A stretch of DNA of 53,068 nt from assembly GCA_903917565.1 (NCBI GenBank), contig CAIXBB010000035.1:1-53068 (forward strand), read 5' to 3'. The notes under the pieces were generated by a model. That model was not told the DNA's origin. It saw nothing but the letters and a program-made list of their open reading frames with translations, and searched no databases. This document shows, piece by piece, positions 35,055-46,076 of the stretch; the first letter of the stretch is position 1; each line of letters opens with the position of its first letter. This DNA comes from an uncultured cyanobacterium (GTDB lineage: Bacteria > Cyanobacteriota > Cyanobacteriia > PCC-6307 > Cyanobiaceae). The position numbers and the translations under genes were made by a program.

Positions 35055-35603
35055 ATGAGGATCCCCATGGCCCACGCCCTGCGCCGCGCCAGCGTGACGG
35101 CAGCGGCTGTCTCCCTGCCGTCCCTGCTCGGGGGATTGGGGGCTCCGGCCATGGCCATCCCCCAGCTCGATCTCAAGCCCTACCCCGCCGCCGCCGCCGG
35201 CCAGACCCGCTGGGTGATCCAGCTGGGCGGCGTGCTGCCCCCAGGCGCCGATCCGCGCCTCTCCCCCAGCCCGAGCGACTGGCGGGTGCAGCTGATCCCC
35301 GGCCGCCAGGTGGAGGCCGACTGCAACCAGCAGGCCTTCCGCGGCCGCTTCCGCGCCAGCAAGCTGAAGGGCCTGGGCGTCAGCGTCTACACCGTGAGCG
35401 CTGTGGGCCCGATGGTGACGACCCTGATGGCCTGCCCCCCCGGCCAGGCCAAACGCAAGGTGTTCGTTCCCATGGGCAGCAAGCCCTTCGTGGTGCCCTA
35501 CGACGCCAGCCGGCCGATCGTCGTGTACACCCCCAAGGATCTGGAGCTGCGCTGGCGGCTCTGGAAGGCGGAGAAGGTGCAGCAGCCGGCCCAGGCCCTC
35601 TGA
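35055..35603 (+). CDS. Ecotin-family serine protease inhibitor, exported
   Basis: A 182-residue protein with an N-terminal signal ([20 protein letters not shown], cleavage near GAPAMA-IPQ). The mature part follows ecotin: [43 protein letters not shown] and [20 protein letters not shown]. The paired Cys (DCN and MACP) of the ecotin disulfide are kept, and Met in LMACP aligns with the P1 Met of E. coli ecotin. It should block trypsin-fold proteases in the periplasm. Starts at 35055 or 35067 are both possible. It lies between queC and queE, divergent from the first and convergent with the second. Confidence 0.85.
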   Translation: MRIPMAHALRRASVTAAAVSLPSLLGGLGAPAMAIPQLDLKPYPAAAAGQTRWVIQLGGVLPPGADPRLSPSPSDWRVQLIPGRQVEADCNQQAFRGRFRASKLKGLGVSVYTVSAVGPMVTTLMACPPGQAKRKVFVPMGSKPFVVPYDASRPIVVYTPKDLELRWRLWKAEKVQQPAQAL

Positions 35604-35607
35604 GGCT

Positions 35608-36225
35608 TCAGCGCAATCCCAGCCACTTATGGCTCTGCAGGCTGAGCCGCCAGCTGGGGTGGCGGCGTACGTAGGCCACCGCCAGTGCCTGGGCGGCCGG
35701 GTCGTCCCAGGCGGGCTGGAGCAGGAGTTCCGGCCCGGCAGCGGCGGCGGCCATGGCTTCGGCGAAGGCCAGGTCGTCCTGGGAGGTCACCACCACCTTG
35801 AGCTCGTCGCAGCGGGCCAGGAGGTCGGCGGCCGGGGGGCGGTGGGCTTTGGGGGAGAGGGTGATCCAGTCGAAACGGCCGCTGAGGCACCCCACGCCGC
35901 TGGTTTCCAGGTGCAGCGGCAGGCCGACGGGGGCCAGGGCGGCGCAGAGGCCGTCGAGGGGTTGCTGCAGGGGCTCGCCGCCGGTGATCACCACGAAGGC
36001 GGCACCGGCGGCGGCGGCAGCGGTGGCCTCTGCAGCCAGTTCGCCCAGAGGACGCCGGGGATGGGCCGCCTCCGGCCAGGAGTGCTTGGTGTCGCACCAG
36101 GGGCAGCCCACGTCGCAGCCCGCCAGGCGTATGAAGAAGGCGCTGCGGCCGGCATGGAGACCCTCCCCCTGCAGGGAGTGGAAGGTTTCCACCACGTTCA
36201 GCGCCGGCAGGGCTTGGGCAGGCAC
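35608..36225 (-). CDS. queE: 7-carboxy-7-deazaguanine synthase QueE
   Basis: About 205 residues from GTG 36225, the best start for the conserved NVVETFHSLQGEGLHAGRSA; the longer frame overlaps the VapC remnant and is not conserved. The radical-SAM cluster motif is CDVGCPWC (CX3CX2C), followed by DTKHSW. VVITGGEPLQQP and LHLETSG are further QueE signatures, and SHKWLGLR is the normal C-terminus. QueE contracts carboxy-tetrahydropterin to carboxy-deazaguanine, the step before QueC. It is separated from queC only by the ecotin gene. Confidence 0.93.
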   Translation of the reverse strand: MPAQALPALNVVETFHSLQGEGLHAGRSAFFIRLAGCDVGCPWCDTKHSWPEAAHPRRPLGELAAEATAAAAAGAAFVVITGGEPLQQPLDGLCAALAPVGLPLHLETSGVGCLSGRFDWITLSPKAHRPPAADLLARCDELKVVVTSQDDLAFAEAMAAAAAGPELLLQPAWDDPAAQALAVAYVRRHPSWRLSLQSHKWLGLR

Positions 36226-36280
36226 GGGCAGGGTGGGTGAAAGCAGGAAGGTCTCTTCAGCCTGCCACCGGGAGAGCGTC

Positions 36281-36748
36281 TCAATCGCCGCCACGGGAAT
36301 CAGTCTGCAGGAGTTCCAGATCGAGCCCCGCCCCGAGAAACTGGCGAAAATCCTGATCCAACGTGACGATCCGGGTGGAGCTGCTGATGGCGAAGGCCGC
36401 CAGGTAGGCGTCCATCCAGCGTTTCGGTGCGGCAACGGCGAGCCCAGCCAAACGCCACCAGAGAGCCTCCATCCCGATCGGCTCGTCCACCAGGTCCACC
36501 TGGGGCAGGGCCTGGAAAGCCTCAAGTGCAGCCAGTGCCTCCTGGTTCGTGACCGACGCCGACTGGTAGGCCCTGAAGATCGCCGGGGTGGAGACCAGCC
36601 GCAGAAAACTCTGCTGGGTGGCTCAGCAGATCAGGGCCGGAGCGGCGGGCGTGGCCTGAAGCAGCACCGCCTGGGCGGTGTGATGGGCTGGATGGGCTTC
36701 GAAGGCCGCCGCCACCCACACATTCCCATCAAGCAGGCAGGCCGGCAC
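36281..36748 (-). pseudogene. VapC-type PIN toxin interrupted by an in-frame UGA
   Basis: From GTG 36748 the frame starts as a PIN toxin: CLLDGNVWVAAAFEAHPAHH with the first Asp. It reaches ALIC, meets TGA at 36623-36625, and continues in phase with ATQQSFLRLVSTPAIFRAYQ. It runs through the later acidic motifs (RWMDAYLAAFA, IVTLDQDF) to 36281. Family members usually have Arg or Trp at the position of the stop, so a CGA-to-TGA or TGG-to-TGA change explains it. It overlaps the intact antitoxin gene by 20 bases. The toxin is probably inactive unless the base is miscalled. Confidence 0.75.
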
Positions 36749-37028
36749 GGCGGAGGTCCTCCAACTCGAGTCCGCGTTGCTCCAGTTGCAAGGCCGTTTC
36801 AAGATCGATCCCCGGTCGGCCGCTGGCTGGCTCAGACCGGAACACCGGCAGGCCCGCCGGATCCACCGTCACCCCATCGCTGGCGGCGATCACAGACGGA
36901 GACTTGACGCCATGGAGGCCCTGGCGGATGTACTCAGCCACAAGTTCCTTGAGGGTGCGCCCCTGTTGAAGGGCCCGTTGCTTGGTCTGGCGCACGAGGT
37001 GATCCGGCAGATCCAAGGTCGTTTTCAT
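36729..37028 (-). CDS. VapB-type antitoxin
   Basis: A 99-residue protein from ATG 37028 (MKTTLDLPDHLVRQTKQRAL). The N-terminus is a ribbon-helix-helix type start common to VapB antitoxins (TTLDLPDHLV, then AEYIRQGL). The middle is a variable linker and the C-terminal helix (LETALQLEQRGLELEDLRRA) would bind the toxin. The upstream extension of the frame to 37187 overlaps the pyrG tail region and is not conserved. It is intact although its partner toxin is broken. Confidence 0.75.
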   Translation of the reverse strand: MKTTLDLPDHLVRQTKQRALQQGRTLKELVAEYIRQGLHGVKSPSVIAASDGVTVDPAGLPVFRSEPASGRPGIDLETALQLEQRGLELEDLRRAGLPA

Positions 37029-37113
37029 CAGCTCAGGCCTGCTGGTAACCCAGTTTACGGGCAAGCAAGCAAGCTGGGTTACCAGTTGTTGGCGAACCGA
37101 TCCCCTGCGGCAG

Positions 37114-38983
<1,870 letters not shown>

Positions 38984-39469
38984 TCAACCCTCCAGGAGGC
39001 TCCGCAGCATCCAGGCGGTTTTCTCGTGGATCTGCAGCCGCTGGGTGAGCAGGTCGGCGGTGGGCTGGTCGTTGGCCCCATCGGCTGTGGTGAACACCGA
39101 GCGGATCGTGCGGGCCACGGCCTCATGGCCCTCCACCAGTTCCCGCACCATGGCCAGGGCGGCGGGGACGCCTTCGGCCTCGGGGATCGAGGAGAGACCG
39201 GCATAGAGGGTGCCGCCGTAGGGGGCGGGGAAGCCGAGGGCACGGATGCGCTCGGCGATCAGGTCGAGGGCGGTCCAGAGCTCGGTGTACTGGTCCATGA
39301 ACATCAGATGGAGGGTGTTGAACATCGGCCCGGTGACGTTCCAGTGGAAACCGTGGGTCTTGGCGTAGAGCACGGTGCTGTCGGCCAGCACCCGGCTCAG
39401 CCCCTCGGCGATCTGCTGGCGCTGGGCCTCGGGGATGCCGATGTCGATGGGGGGAGCGGTGACGGCCAT
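38984..39469 (-). CDS. dps: Dps-family ferritin-like DNA-protection protein
   Basis: A 161-residue Dps-like protein. The ferroxidase half-site residues are present in [18 protein letters not shown] (residues near 37-54) and [20 protein letters not shown] (near 59-78). The C-terminal helices include [17 protein letters not shown]. Dps dodecamers oxidise Fe2+ with peroxide and store iron, protecting DNA. The product starts at ATG 39469. It is monocistronic; the 97-base leader to aspS shows no obvious Fur or oxidative-stress operator. Confidence 0.9.
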   Translation of the reverse strand: MAVTAPPIDIGIPEAQRQQIAEGLSRVLADSTVLYAKTHGFHWNVTGPMFNTLHLMFMDQYTELWTALDLIAERIRALGFPAPYGGTLYAGLSSIPEAEGVPAALAMVRELVEGHEAVARTIRSVFTTADGANDQPTADLLTQRLQIHEKTAWMLRSLLEG

Positions 39470-39566
39470 GGAAAAGGAAGGTGAAAGGGGTGGTACTGCG
39501 AAGCTACTGAGAGATCGTCCGTTCGTTCCGTCTTCCCGGGATCGGCGTGGCCCATACCGGCGGCGC

Positions 39567-41387
39567 CTAGGCCTCCTCCTCCCAGGTGCTGGCCACGTGC
39601 AGCTCCTCCAGCTGGGCCTCGCTCACATCGGCCGGGGCGCGGGTGAGCAGGCAGCGGGCCTGCTGGGTCTTGGGGAAGGCGATCGTGTCGCGGATCGACT
39701 CCTCGCCCGCCAGCAGCATCACCAGCCGGTCCATGCCGAAGGCGATGCCGCCGTGGGGCGGGGCGCCCATGTCGAGCGCCTCCATCAGGAAGCCGAACTG
39801 GCGCTCGGCCTCCTCCAGCGGCAGGCCGATGGTCTGCAGCACCTGGCGCTGCAGGGCCGAATCGTGGATCCGCAGCGAGCCGCCCCCCAGCTCCAGGCCG
39901 TTGAGCACCAGGTCGTAGGCCTGGGCCCGGGCTGTGGGCAGGGTGGCCGCCCACTGGCCGGGATCGCTGCCCAGGTCGCCCGGGTTGGGGGCGCAGAAGG
40001 GGTGGTGCAGGGCCTCGAGCCGGTTCTCGCCGGCGTTGAACTCGAACATCGGGAAATCCACCACCCAGAGGAAGTTCCACTGGTCGTTGTCGCGCTCGGG
40101 CTTCACCAGGCCGAGCTCGCGGGCCAGGTACTGGCGCACCCGATCGAGCGCCTTGTTCACCGTGGCGGTGTCGCCGGCGCCGAACAGCAGCAGGGTGCCC
40201 TCCGTGGCGCCGGTGCGCGCCAGAAGCTCGGCCTTCATCGCCGCCGAGAGGTTGTCCTTGATGGCGCCGATCGTGTCGATCTCGCCGCCCGCCCGCACCC
40301 GGATGAAGGCCAGGCCGCCGGCGCCGGCCTTCTGGGCCTCGCTGAACACATCACCGCCGGGCTTGATGCGCACGTTGCTGACGGCCTCGTTGCCGCCGGG
40401 CACCGGCAGCACCTTCACCGCGCCCCCGGCCGCCACCGCACCGGAGAACACCTTGAAGCCCATGCCGGCCACCAGGTCGCTCACGTCGGTGAGCTCCATG
40501 CCGTAGCGGGTGTCGGGCCGGTCGGTGCCGTAGCGGGCCATCGCCTCGGCCCAGGTGAGCCGTGGGAACGGCCGGGGCAGCTCGATCCCCTTGACGGCCG
40601 TCCAGACGGCGGCGATCAGCCCCTCGTTGAGCGCCAGAATCTGCTCCTGGTCCATGAAGCTCATCTCCATGTCCAGCTGGGTGAACTCCGGCTGGCGGTC
40701 GGCCCGCAGGTCCTCGTCGCGGAAGCAGCGGGCCAGCTGGTAATAGCGCTCGATGCCGCCCACCATCAGCAGCTGCTTGAACAGCTGGGGCGACTGGGGC
40801 AGGGCGAACCACTCGCCGCCGCACACCCGGCTGGGCACCAGGTAGTCGCGGGCGCCCTCGGGAGTGGAGCGGGTGAGCACCGGGGTTTCCACCTCGATGA
40901 AGCCCTCCCCCTCCAGGTAGCCCCGAGCCGCACGCACGGTGGCGTGGCGCAGCCGCAGGTTCCGCGCCATGCGCTCACGACGCAGATCCAGGTAGCGGTG
41001 GCGCAGGCGCAGTTCCTCGCGGGTGTTCTCCTCGTCGTGCACCGACACCGGAAAGGGCAGGTTGCCACGCACCTCGTTGAGCACCGTGATGCCGGTGGCC
41101 AGCACCTCGATGGCGCCGGTGGCCAGGCGCTCGTTGAGGGACTCGGCCGGCCGGGCCCGCACCTTGCCCTCCACCTGGAGCACGGTCTCGTTGCGCAGCC
41201 GCTCGGCCACGGCGAAGGCGGCGGGGGCCAGGTCGGGATCCACCGTGATCTGCACGGTGCCGCTGCGGTCGCGCAGGTCGATGAAGATCACGCCGCCGTG
41301 GTCGCGGCGCCGATCGACCCAGCCGCACAGCTGCACGCCCTGGCCGATGGCGTCGTTGCGCAGATCGCCGCACCCGTGGCTGCGCAT
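39567..41387 (-). CDS. aspS: Aspartyl-tRNA synthetase
   Basis: About 606 residues from ATG 41387 ([10 protein letters not shown]); TTG 41399 is also in frame. It has the OB-fold anticodon domain ([20 protein letters not shown]), class II motif 2 ([20 protein letters not shown]) and motif 3 ([15 protein letters not shown]) near the end. The bacterial-type GAD insertion is present (residues about 310-420). The protein charges tRNA-Asp, and probably tRNA-Asn, in organisms lacking AsnRS. Normal length, no anomalies. Confidence 0.97.
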   Translation of the reverse strand: MRSHGCGDLRNDAIGQGVQLCGWVDRRRDHGGVIFIDLRDRSGTVQITVDPDLAPAAFAVAERLRNETVLQVEGKVRARPAESLNERLATGAIEVLATGITVLNEVRGNLPFPVSVHDEENTREELRLRHRYLDLRRERMARNLRLRHATVRAARGYLEGEGFIEVETPVLTRSTPEGARDYLVPSRVCGGEWFALPQSPQLFKQLLMVGGIERYYQLARCFRDEDLRADRQPEFTQLDMEMSFMDQEQILALNEGLIAAVWTAVKGIELPRPFPRLTWAEAMARYGTDRPDTRYGMELTDVSDLVAGMGFKVFSGAVAAGGAVKVLPVPGGNEAVSNVRIKPGGDVFSEAQKAGAGGLAFIRVRAGGEIDTIGAIKDNLSAAMKAELLARTGATEGTLLLFGAGDTATVNKALDRVRQYLARELGLVKPERDNDQWNFLWVVDFPMFEFNAGENRLEALHHPFCAPNPGDLGSDPGQWAATLPTARAQAYDLVLNGLELGGGSLRIHDSALQRQVLQTIGLPLEEAERQFGFLMEALDMGAPPHGGIAFGMDRLVMLLAGEESIRDTIAFPKTQQARCLLTRAPADVSEAQLEELHVASTWEEEA

Positions 41388-41459
41388 GGTGGAAAACAAA
41401 GTCAGTCAGCGAGTTTCCCACAGGGCGCCCACCGCCCGGGCCTCCTCAGTACTCAGTCC

Positions 41460-42575
41460 TCAGCCGCGCCGGTAGAAGGGGCGCTTCACCACCACCGCGG
41501 TCTCGGCCCGGCCGCGGATCTCCACCGCCAGCTCCGTGCCCAGCTTCGCCGCCGCCGCTGGCACGTAGGCCAGGGCCACCGCTTCCCCCAGGGTGGGGGA
41601 CCAGGTGCCGCTGGTGACCTCACCCACTGGCACCCCATCCAGGAGCACCGGGTAGCCGTGGCGGGCGATGGCGCGGCCCTGCAGCTTCAGCCCCACCAGC
41701 TTCCGGCCCACCCCCTCGGCGCTCTGGCGCTCCAGGGCGGCGCGGCCGATGAAGTCGGCGGGCATCTCCAGGTGCACCAGCCAGCCCAGCCCCGCCTCCA
41801 GGGGGGTGGTGGCGGCATCCATCTCGTTGCCGTAAAGATGCATCGCCGCCTCCAGCCGCAGGGTGTCGCGGGCCCCGAGGCCGCAGGGGGTGACCCCTTC
41901 GGCCAGCAGGCGCTGCCACAGCGCCAGCCCCGCTCCGCGGCCCAGCAGCAGCTCAAAGCCATCCTCGCCGGTGTAGCCCGTACGGCCCACGAACAGTGGC
42001 GCCCCGTCGATGCTCAGCTCCCGGTGGCCGAAGCGGGGCAGGCCCGCCAGGCTGGTGCCCGTGAGCGCCTCCAGGCGGGCGGGCGCTTCCGGGCCCTGCA
42101 GGGCCAGCAGCACCCCATCGCCCTTGCGGTCGCTGATGACGATCCCCTCGGGTTCCAGCTGGCTGGCGATCCAGGCGGTGTCGGCCTCGGCGCAGGCGGC
42201 GTTGATCACCAGCACCAGTTCATCCCGCTCCCCCTCGGGACCGTCCACCCGGCCCCGGTCGTAGACGATCAGGTCGTCGCGGATGCCGCCGGCCTCGTTG
42301 AGCAGCACCGTGTAGCAGGCCTCGCCGGGGCCGATGCGGAACAGGTCAGTGGGCACCAGCCGCTGCAGGGCATCCTTGGTGCCTTGCCCCCGCAGGGTGA
42401 GCACCCCCATGTGGGAGATGTCGAAGACACCGCAGTGCTGCCGCACGGCGTTGTGCTCCTGGACCAGGCCGGAGAACTGGATCGCCATCTGCCAGCCGGC
42501 AAAGGGCACCAGGCGGGCGCCAGCGGCGACGGCCGCGGCGTCCAGGGGGGTTCGGCGCAGGGGGGTGGAATCCAT
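41460..42575 (-). CDS. gcvT: Glycine cleavage system T protein (aminomethyltransferase)
   Basis: A 371-residue GcvT from ATG 42575 (MDSTPLRRTP). GVFDISHMGVLTLRG near 50-64, GGIRDDLIVYDRG near 95, GRTGYTGEDGFELLLG near 190 and RDTLRLEAAMHLYGNEMD near 230 are family signatures, the last including the folate-contacting region. GcvT transfers the methylene unit from the H-protein aminomethyl group to tetrahydrofolate. The 5' leader contains a 9-bp stem, but no glycine riboswitch pattern was found. P, H and L proteins are not nearby. Confidence 0.95.
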   Translation of the reverse strand: MDSTPLRRTPLDAAAVAAGARLVPFAGWQMAIQFSGLVQEHNAVRQHCGVFDISHMGVLTLRGQGTKDALQRLVPTDLFRIGPGEACYTVLLNEAGGIRDDLIVYDRGRVDGPEGERDELVLVINAACAEADTAWIASQLEPEGIVISDRKGDGVLLALQGPEAPARLEALTGTSLAGLPRFGHRELSIDGAPLFVGRTGYTGEDGFELLLGRGAGLALWQRLLAEGVTPCGLGARDTLRLEAAMHLYGNEMDAATTPLEAGLGWLVHLEMPADFIGRAALERQSAEGVGRKLVGLKLQGRAIARHGYPVLLDGVPVGEVTSGTWSPTLGEAVALAYVPAAAAKLGTELAVEIRGRAETAVVVKRPFYRRG

Positions 42576-42602
42576 CAATGGCAGCCGGCCGGCCAAGGGG
42601 AC

Positions 42603-42646
42603 GCCGGTGCCCGGTGGGGCGATCCTATGGAGGAACCGGCACCGGC
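42603..42646 (-). other. Stem in the gcvT leader region
   Basis: GCCGGTGCC (42603-42611) is fully complementary to GGCACCGGC (42638-42646) with a 26-base loop, just upstream of the gcvT start at 42575. It may be a leader structure or a chance palindrome in GC-rich DNA. It does not resemble the conserved cores of the glycine riboswitch. Confidence 0.35.
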
Positions 42647-42757
42647 CCCGAGCGGCGTAATCGCCTCCAATACCGAAGAAAGCCTGTGATTCGGCTTCCA
42701 CCCCTATCACACTAGCAAGGAAATGCGTACGTTAAATCCCCTTAATAGGTCAAGAGG

Positions 42758-42997
42758 ATGGGTAACCGTCCCAACTGCCGCAGCTGCCGCCATTGCACCC
42801 CTCCTGCCGGTGTGGAGATGGGCTGGTGCCAGCTGCGCCAGCTACCCATCCACGCCGAGCTGGTGGCGGACCTCTGGTGCCACCACTGGACGGCACGCCC
42901 GCCCCACCTGCCGGTGGTGTCCCCCGAAGGCCTGCTGAAGCACAACCACGTTCCGGTGGGCAGCCAGCAGCTGAGCCTGGCCACGGGGCTCTCCTGA
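42758..42997 (+). CDS. Small Cys/His-rich protein, conserved in cyanobacteria by impression
   Basis: A 79-residue protein opening with NCRSCRHCTPPAGVEMGWCQ. Cys at CxxCxxC and a later WC, then LWCHHW, give six Cys plus His, suitable for a zinc or Fe-S site. Met at 42758 is preceded by AGAGG directly before the ATG, an unusually short spacing. The protein is soluble and unlike a known named family; similar tiny Cys-rich proteins occur in marine Synechococcus, from memory. It is divergent from gcvT, with a roughly 180-base shared leader region. Confidence 0.6.
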   Translation: MGNRPNCRSCRHCTPPAGVEMGWCQLRQLPIHAELVADLWCHHWTARPPHLPVVSPEGLLKHNHVPVGSQQLSLATGLS

Positions 42998-43138
42998 TTT
43001 CAAGCGCACGGGAAATGTGTCGGTCGATGCCCTTATGGCGTTCTTCCGCCGTTTCACCCCTCCTTCTCCTAGCAAAACGTCCCGTTTGGCCCTAGGACTA
43101 CAAAACTCCATCCACCCACACCAAGGAGGTTCCCTGAA

Positions 43139-43537
43139 TTGATCAGAGCCACCACATCCCCATCACCCATCGATCTGATGGGCGTTCATGTGGATTGTGA
43201 AACCTTCACCCTTCCCACAGGGGCCCACGTCTTCTGCCGCGGCGCCAGCGCCAACACGATCTACGCGGTCCGTCGCGGCATCGTCGAACTGGTGGGTGAG
43301 CAGGGAGAGAAAACCTGTTTCCGCCCCGGTGAGCTGTTCAGCTACCAGGACATCACCTGGCGTGAACTGAGCCATCGCAGCGACGCCTTCGCCCGAACGC
43401 CGGTGGAGGTGCTGCGGCTTGATCGGCTCCGCTTCCTCAACCTGCTGCACAACCACCCCACCCTGGCCGTGCAGCTCATCGGGCAGCAGCACACCCGCCT
43501 GCGGGAGCAGCGCGCCAGCGGCACCTGCTGCTACTGA
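43139..43537 (+). CDS. Cyclic-nucleotide-binding-domain protein (truncated Crp-like)
   Basis: A 132-residue protein formed by a cNMP-binding jelly roll: FTLPTGAHVFCRGASANTIY near 20-39 and IYAVRRGIVELVG near 38-50, then RPGELFSYQDITW near 60. No helix-turn-helix follows, so it is a stand-alone sensor domain; the tail is Cys-containing (SGTCCY). The start is TTG 43139, chosen because AAGGAGG lies 9 bases upstream; ATG 43178 would cut the fold. The canonical phosphate-binding arginine motif is not clearly kept, so ligand binding is uncertain. It is convergent with speB, overlapping by seven bases. Confidence 0.7.
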   Translation: MIRATTSPSPIDLMGVHVDCETFTLPTGAHVFCRGASANTIYAVRRGIVELVGEQGEKTCFRPGELFSYQDITWRELSHRSDAFARTPVEVLRLDRLRFLNLLHNHPTLAVQLIGQQHTRLREQRASGTCCY

Positions 43538-44409
43538 GCGCCGGAAGCCAGCGGGCGGCCGAGCAGCAGCAGCAGACTCCGGGTCACCTTGGCGGCCAGC
43601 ACGGCACTGACGCCGCTGGGGTCGAGCTGGGGGGCCAGTTCCACCACATCGGCAGCCACCAGCTGGTGGTGGCGCAGCTCCTCCACCAGCTCGGCGAAGT
43701 GGGTCCAGTGGAAGCCGCCGGGCTCAGGGGTGCCCGTGCCCGGCAGCGCGGCGGGATCGAACCAGTCGAGGTCGACGGTGAGATAGAGAGGCCGGCCCCG
43801 CAGGGGCGCCAGGGCCGCGGCCATCGCGGCGATCGGCACCAGCCGACCACTGGCGCGCAGCTCCTGGAATTCCTCGCGGGTGCCGCTGCGGATGGCGATC
43901 TGGCGCAGCTCTCCACTGGGCAGCACCTCCAGGCAGCGGCGCATGGCGCAGGCATGGCTGTGCCGGGCACCGAGCCAGCTCTGGCGCAGGTCGGCGTGGG
44001 CATCAAGCTGCACCATCACCAGATCCGGGCGGCGCTGCGCCACCGCCGCCACGGCCCCACTGCTGATCGAGTGCTCGCCGCCCAGCATCAGGGGCGCCAG
44101 GCCCAGGTCCAGCACCGCCTCGGTGGCCCGGCGCACCGCCGCCACCACCGGCTCCGGGGCGCCGAAGGGGATCGCCACGGCCCCCAGGTCGGCAAAGGCC
44201 AGGTCCTCGAGATCAAGGTCGAGCTGGGGGTCGTAGCTCTCCAGGCCGCTGCTCACCTCCCGGATCGCCGCCGGGCCGAAGCGGGCACCGGGGCGAAAGG
44301 AGGTGGTGCCGTCGTAGGGAACGCCGAACAGGCCCACGGCGCAGCCCAGCGGCTCGCGGCGGGCGCCCATGTAGATCGCCCCTTCGGTGTCGAACAGCTC
44401 CAGGCTCAT
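43531..44409 (-). CDS. speB: Agmatinase / arginase-family ureohydrolase
   Basis: A 292-residue ureohydrolase. Mn-ligand motifs are complete: GGEHS near 117, DAHADLR near 140 and DLDWFDPA near 220, with a downstream Glu in ELAPQLDP. It releases urea from agmatine to give putrescine, and SpeE then makes spermidine. It overlaps speE by four bases (ATGA, 44406-44409). Urea released here could feed urease, though the urease genes are elsewhere. Confidence 0.9.
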   Translation of the reverse strand: MSLELFDTEGAIYMGARREPLGCAVGLFGVPYDGTTSFRPGARFGPAAIREVSSGLESYDPQLDLDLEDLAFADLGAVAIPFGAPEPVVAAVRRATEAVLDLGLAPLMLGGEHSISSGAVAAVAQRRPDLVMVQLDAHADLRQSWLGARHSHACAMRRCLEVLPSGELRQIAIRSGTREEFQELRASGRLVPIAAMAAALAPLRGRPLYLTVDLDWFDPAALPGTGTPEPGGFHWTHFAELVEELRHHQLVAADVVELAPQLDPSGVSAVLAAKVTRSLLLLLGRPLASGAQ

Positions 44410-45281
44410 GGCTGGGCGGCGGCGGCGGCCAGCTGGCGCTCCACGAAGGCCGGAACCGCCTCGAAGGCGCCCCGCTGCCAGCGGGGCGACCAGATGGCGC
44501 AGCCGGGCGCCACCGCCGCAGCGCGCTCCGCCAGCGGCTCCCGGTAGCGGGGGCCATCGGGGCAGGCGAAGGTCCAGCTCCACCAGCCGCTGGGGTACAT
44601 GGGCACCCAGCCGTAGAGGGGATCGGCATGACCGAACACCTCGCGCAGCAGCCGCACGGTGTCGATGTGCACCTGACGGAAGGCCTCGGGGGATTCGCTC
44701 TGGGTGGCGAACACGCCGCCAGGGCGCAGCAGGCGGCGGCAGTGCTGGAAGAAGCTGCGATTGAACAGGCCCTCGGCCGGTCCGGCGGGATCGGAGCCAT
44801 CCACCAGCACCACATCGTAGCTGGCGTCGGGGGCGGCAGCCGCCCAGGCGATACCGTCGCCCACGGTGAGGTGGAAGCGGGGGTCGCTCCAGGCGTCGCC
44901 GCCGAGGCTGGGCAGGTGCTTGCGGGAGAGCTCCACCACCAGTCCGTCGATCTCCACCATGTCGAGGTGGGCGACGCCGGGATGGCGCAGGCACTCGCGG
45001 GCGGTGCCGCCATCGCCGCCACCGATCACCAGCACCCTCTCGATGGAGGCGGCGGCGCAGAGGGCCGGATGCACCAACGGTTCGTGGTAATGCCGCTCCT
45101 GCCGCTCCGCCGTCATCCAGCAGCCATCGAGCAGCAGGCCCTTGCCGTAGGTCTGGCTGTCGATGATCGTGATGCGCTGGTAGGGGCTGGTGTGCTCCTC
45201 CACCACGGTGGCGGCCAGGCCGTAGCGCACTCCGCCCAGCTCCTCGTCCACCCAGGCGCTCCGTGGCTGTTGCGGTCCCAT
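44406..45281 (-). CDS. speE: Spermidine synthase (polyamine aminopropyltransferase)
   Basis: About 291 residues from ATG 45281 ([10 protein letters not shown]). Conserved SpeE parts include [20 protein letters not shown] near 34-53, [12 protein letters not shown], and the dcSAM-binding [19 protein letters not shown] near 85-103. [20 protein letters not shown] near 155 holds the catalytic Asp. It transfers aminopropyl groups from decarboxylated SAM to putrescine. It is upstream of and coupled to speB, and divergent from the carbonic anhydrase gene. Confidence 0.94.
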   Translation of the reverse strand: MGPQQPRSAWVDEELGGVRYGLAATVVEEHTSPYQRITIIDSQTYGKGLLLDGCWMTAERQERHYHEPLVHPALCAAASIERVLVIGGGDGGTARECLRHPGVAHLDMVEIDGLVVELSRKHLPSLGGDAWSDPRFHLTVGDGIAWAAAAPDASYDVVLVDGSDPAGPAEGLFNRSFFQHCRRLLRPGGVFATQSESPEAFRQVHIDTVRLLREVFGHADPLYGWVPMYPSGWWSWTFACPDGPRYREPLAERAAAVAPGCAIWSPRWQRGAFEAVPAFVERQLAAAAAQP

Positions 45282-45338
45282 GCGGTTGGCTCGTGGCTTT
45301 CCAGCTAAACCTTCGGCAGGACCTCTTGTCACGGCGCC

Positions 45339-46076
45339 ATGGCACATTCCAGACGCCACCTGTTGCTGCTCCTTGGCCTGGCGGGCGCCGGGCTGGCCCT
45401 GGACACCCTGCTGCCGGCGGCAGCGGCGGCCGCCGACGGCACCCTTGTGGAACGGCTGTCGGTGTGCCGCCCCGACGGCGACCCGCTGCAGGAGCTGCTG
45501 CGCCGCAACCGCGACTTCTCCCGCACCTGGCAGGCCGCCGAGCGCAGCAACGATCCCCAGGGCCGAGCCACCCTGCTGCATGAAACCTGGCCGCTGCACT
45601 GCCAGGTGCGACCGGATGCCCTGGCCGCCGGCCAGCGGCCCTGGGCTTCGGTGCTCTGCTGCGCCGATTCGCGGGTGGCGCCGGAGTGGATCTTCGCCTG
45701 CGGCGCCGGGGAGCTGTTCGAGGTCCGCAGCGCCGGCAACACGGCCTTCGACGAGGGTGTCGCCTCGCTGGAGTACGCCGTAGCGGAGCTGGCGATGCCC
45801 CTGATCCTGGTGATGGGCCACAGCGGCTGCGGTGCGGTGACCGCCGCCATGGCCAGCGCCCCGCTCACGCCCCTGCTGGAGAACCTGGTGGCACCGATCC
45901 GGGCCAGCCTGAAGCCGGGGGCGGACCTGGCCGAGGCGGTGCGCCGCAATGCCGCCGCGGCCGCCGCCGAGCTGCCGAGACGCAGTGCCCTGCTGCGCGA
46001 GGCCGTGGCGGACGGGCGCCTGCACATCCAGGCCGCCTACTTCGACATCGGCAGCGGCGAAGTGAGCCTGGTGTGA
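45339..46076 (+). CDS. Exported beta-type carbonic anhydrase
   Basis: A 245-residue beta-carbonic anhydrase. Zinc ligands are in CADSR (Cys near 109) and GHSGCG (His/Cys near 166-169), and the Asp-Arg dyad is present. The N-terminus is an export signal with twin Arg ([18 protein letters not shown], then AAAAAADG), so it should act in the periplasm or thylakoid lumen. There it could convert CO2 and bicarbonate for uptake, like EcaB-type enzymes. Its stop overlaps the start of arfB. Confidence 0.9.
   Translation: MAHSRRHLLLLLGLAGAGLALDTLLPAAAAAADGTLVERLSVCRPDGDPLQELLRRNRDFSRTWQAAERSNDPQGRATLLHETWPLHCQVRPDALAAGQRPWASVLCCADSRVAPEWIFACGAGELFEVRSAGNTAFDEGVASLEYAVAELAMPLILVMGHSGCGAVTAAMASAPLTPLLENLVAPIRASLKPGADLAEAVRRNAAAAAAELPRRSALLREAVADGRLHIQAAYFDIGSGEVSLV

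Noticed and set aside
36623-36625. Selenocysteine read-through of the UGA in vapC
   Set aside because: No SECIS-like hairpin was seen, and PIN toxins do not use selenocysteine; a mutation or miscall is simpler.
42576-42757. Glycine riboswitch upstream of gcvT
   Set aside because: The conserved core sequences of the class are absent; only a GC-rich stem is visible.
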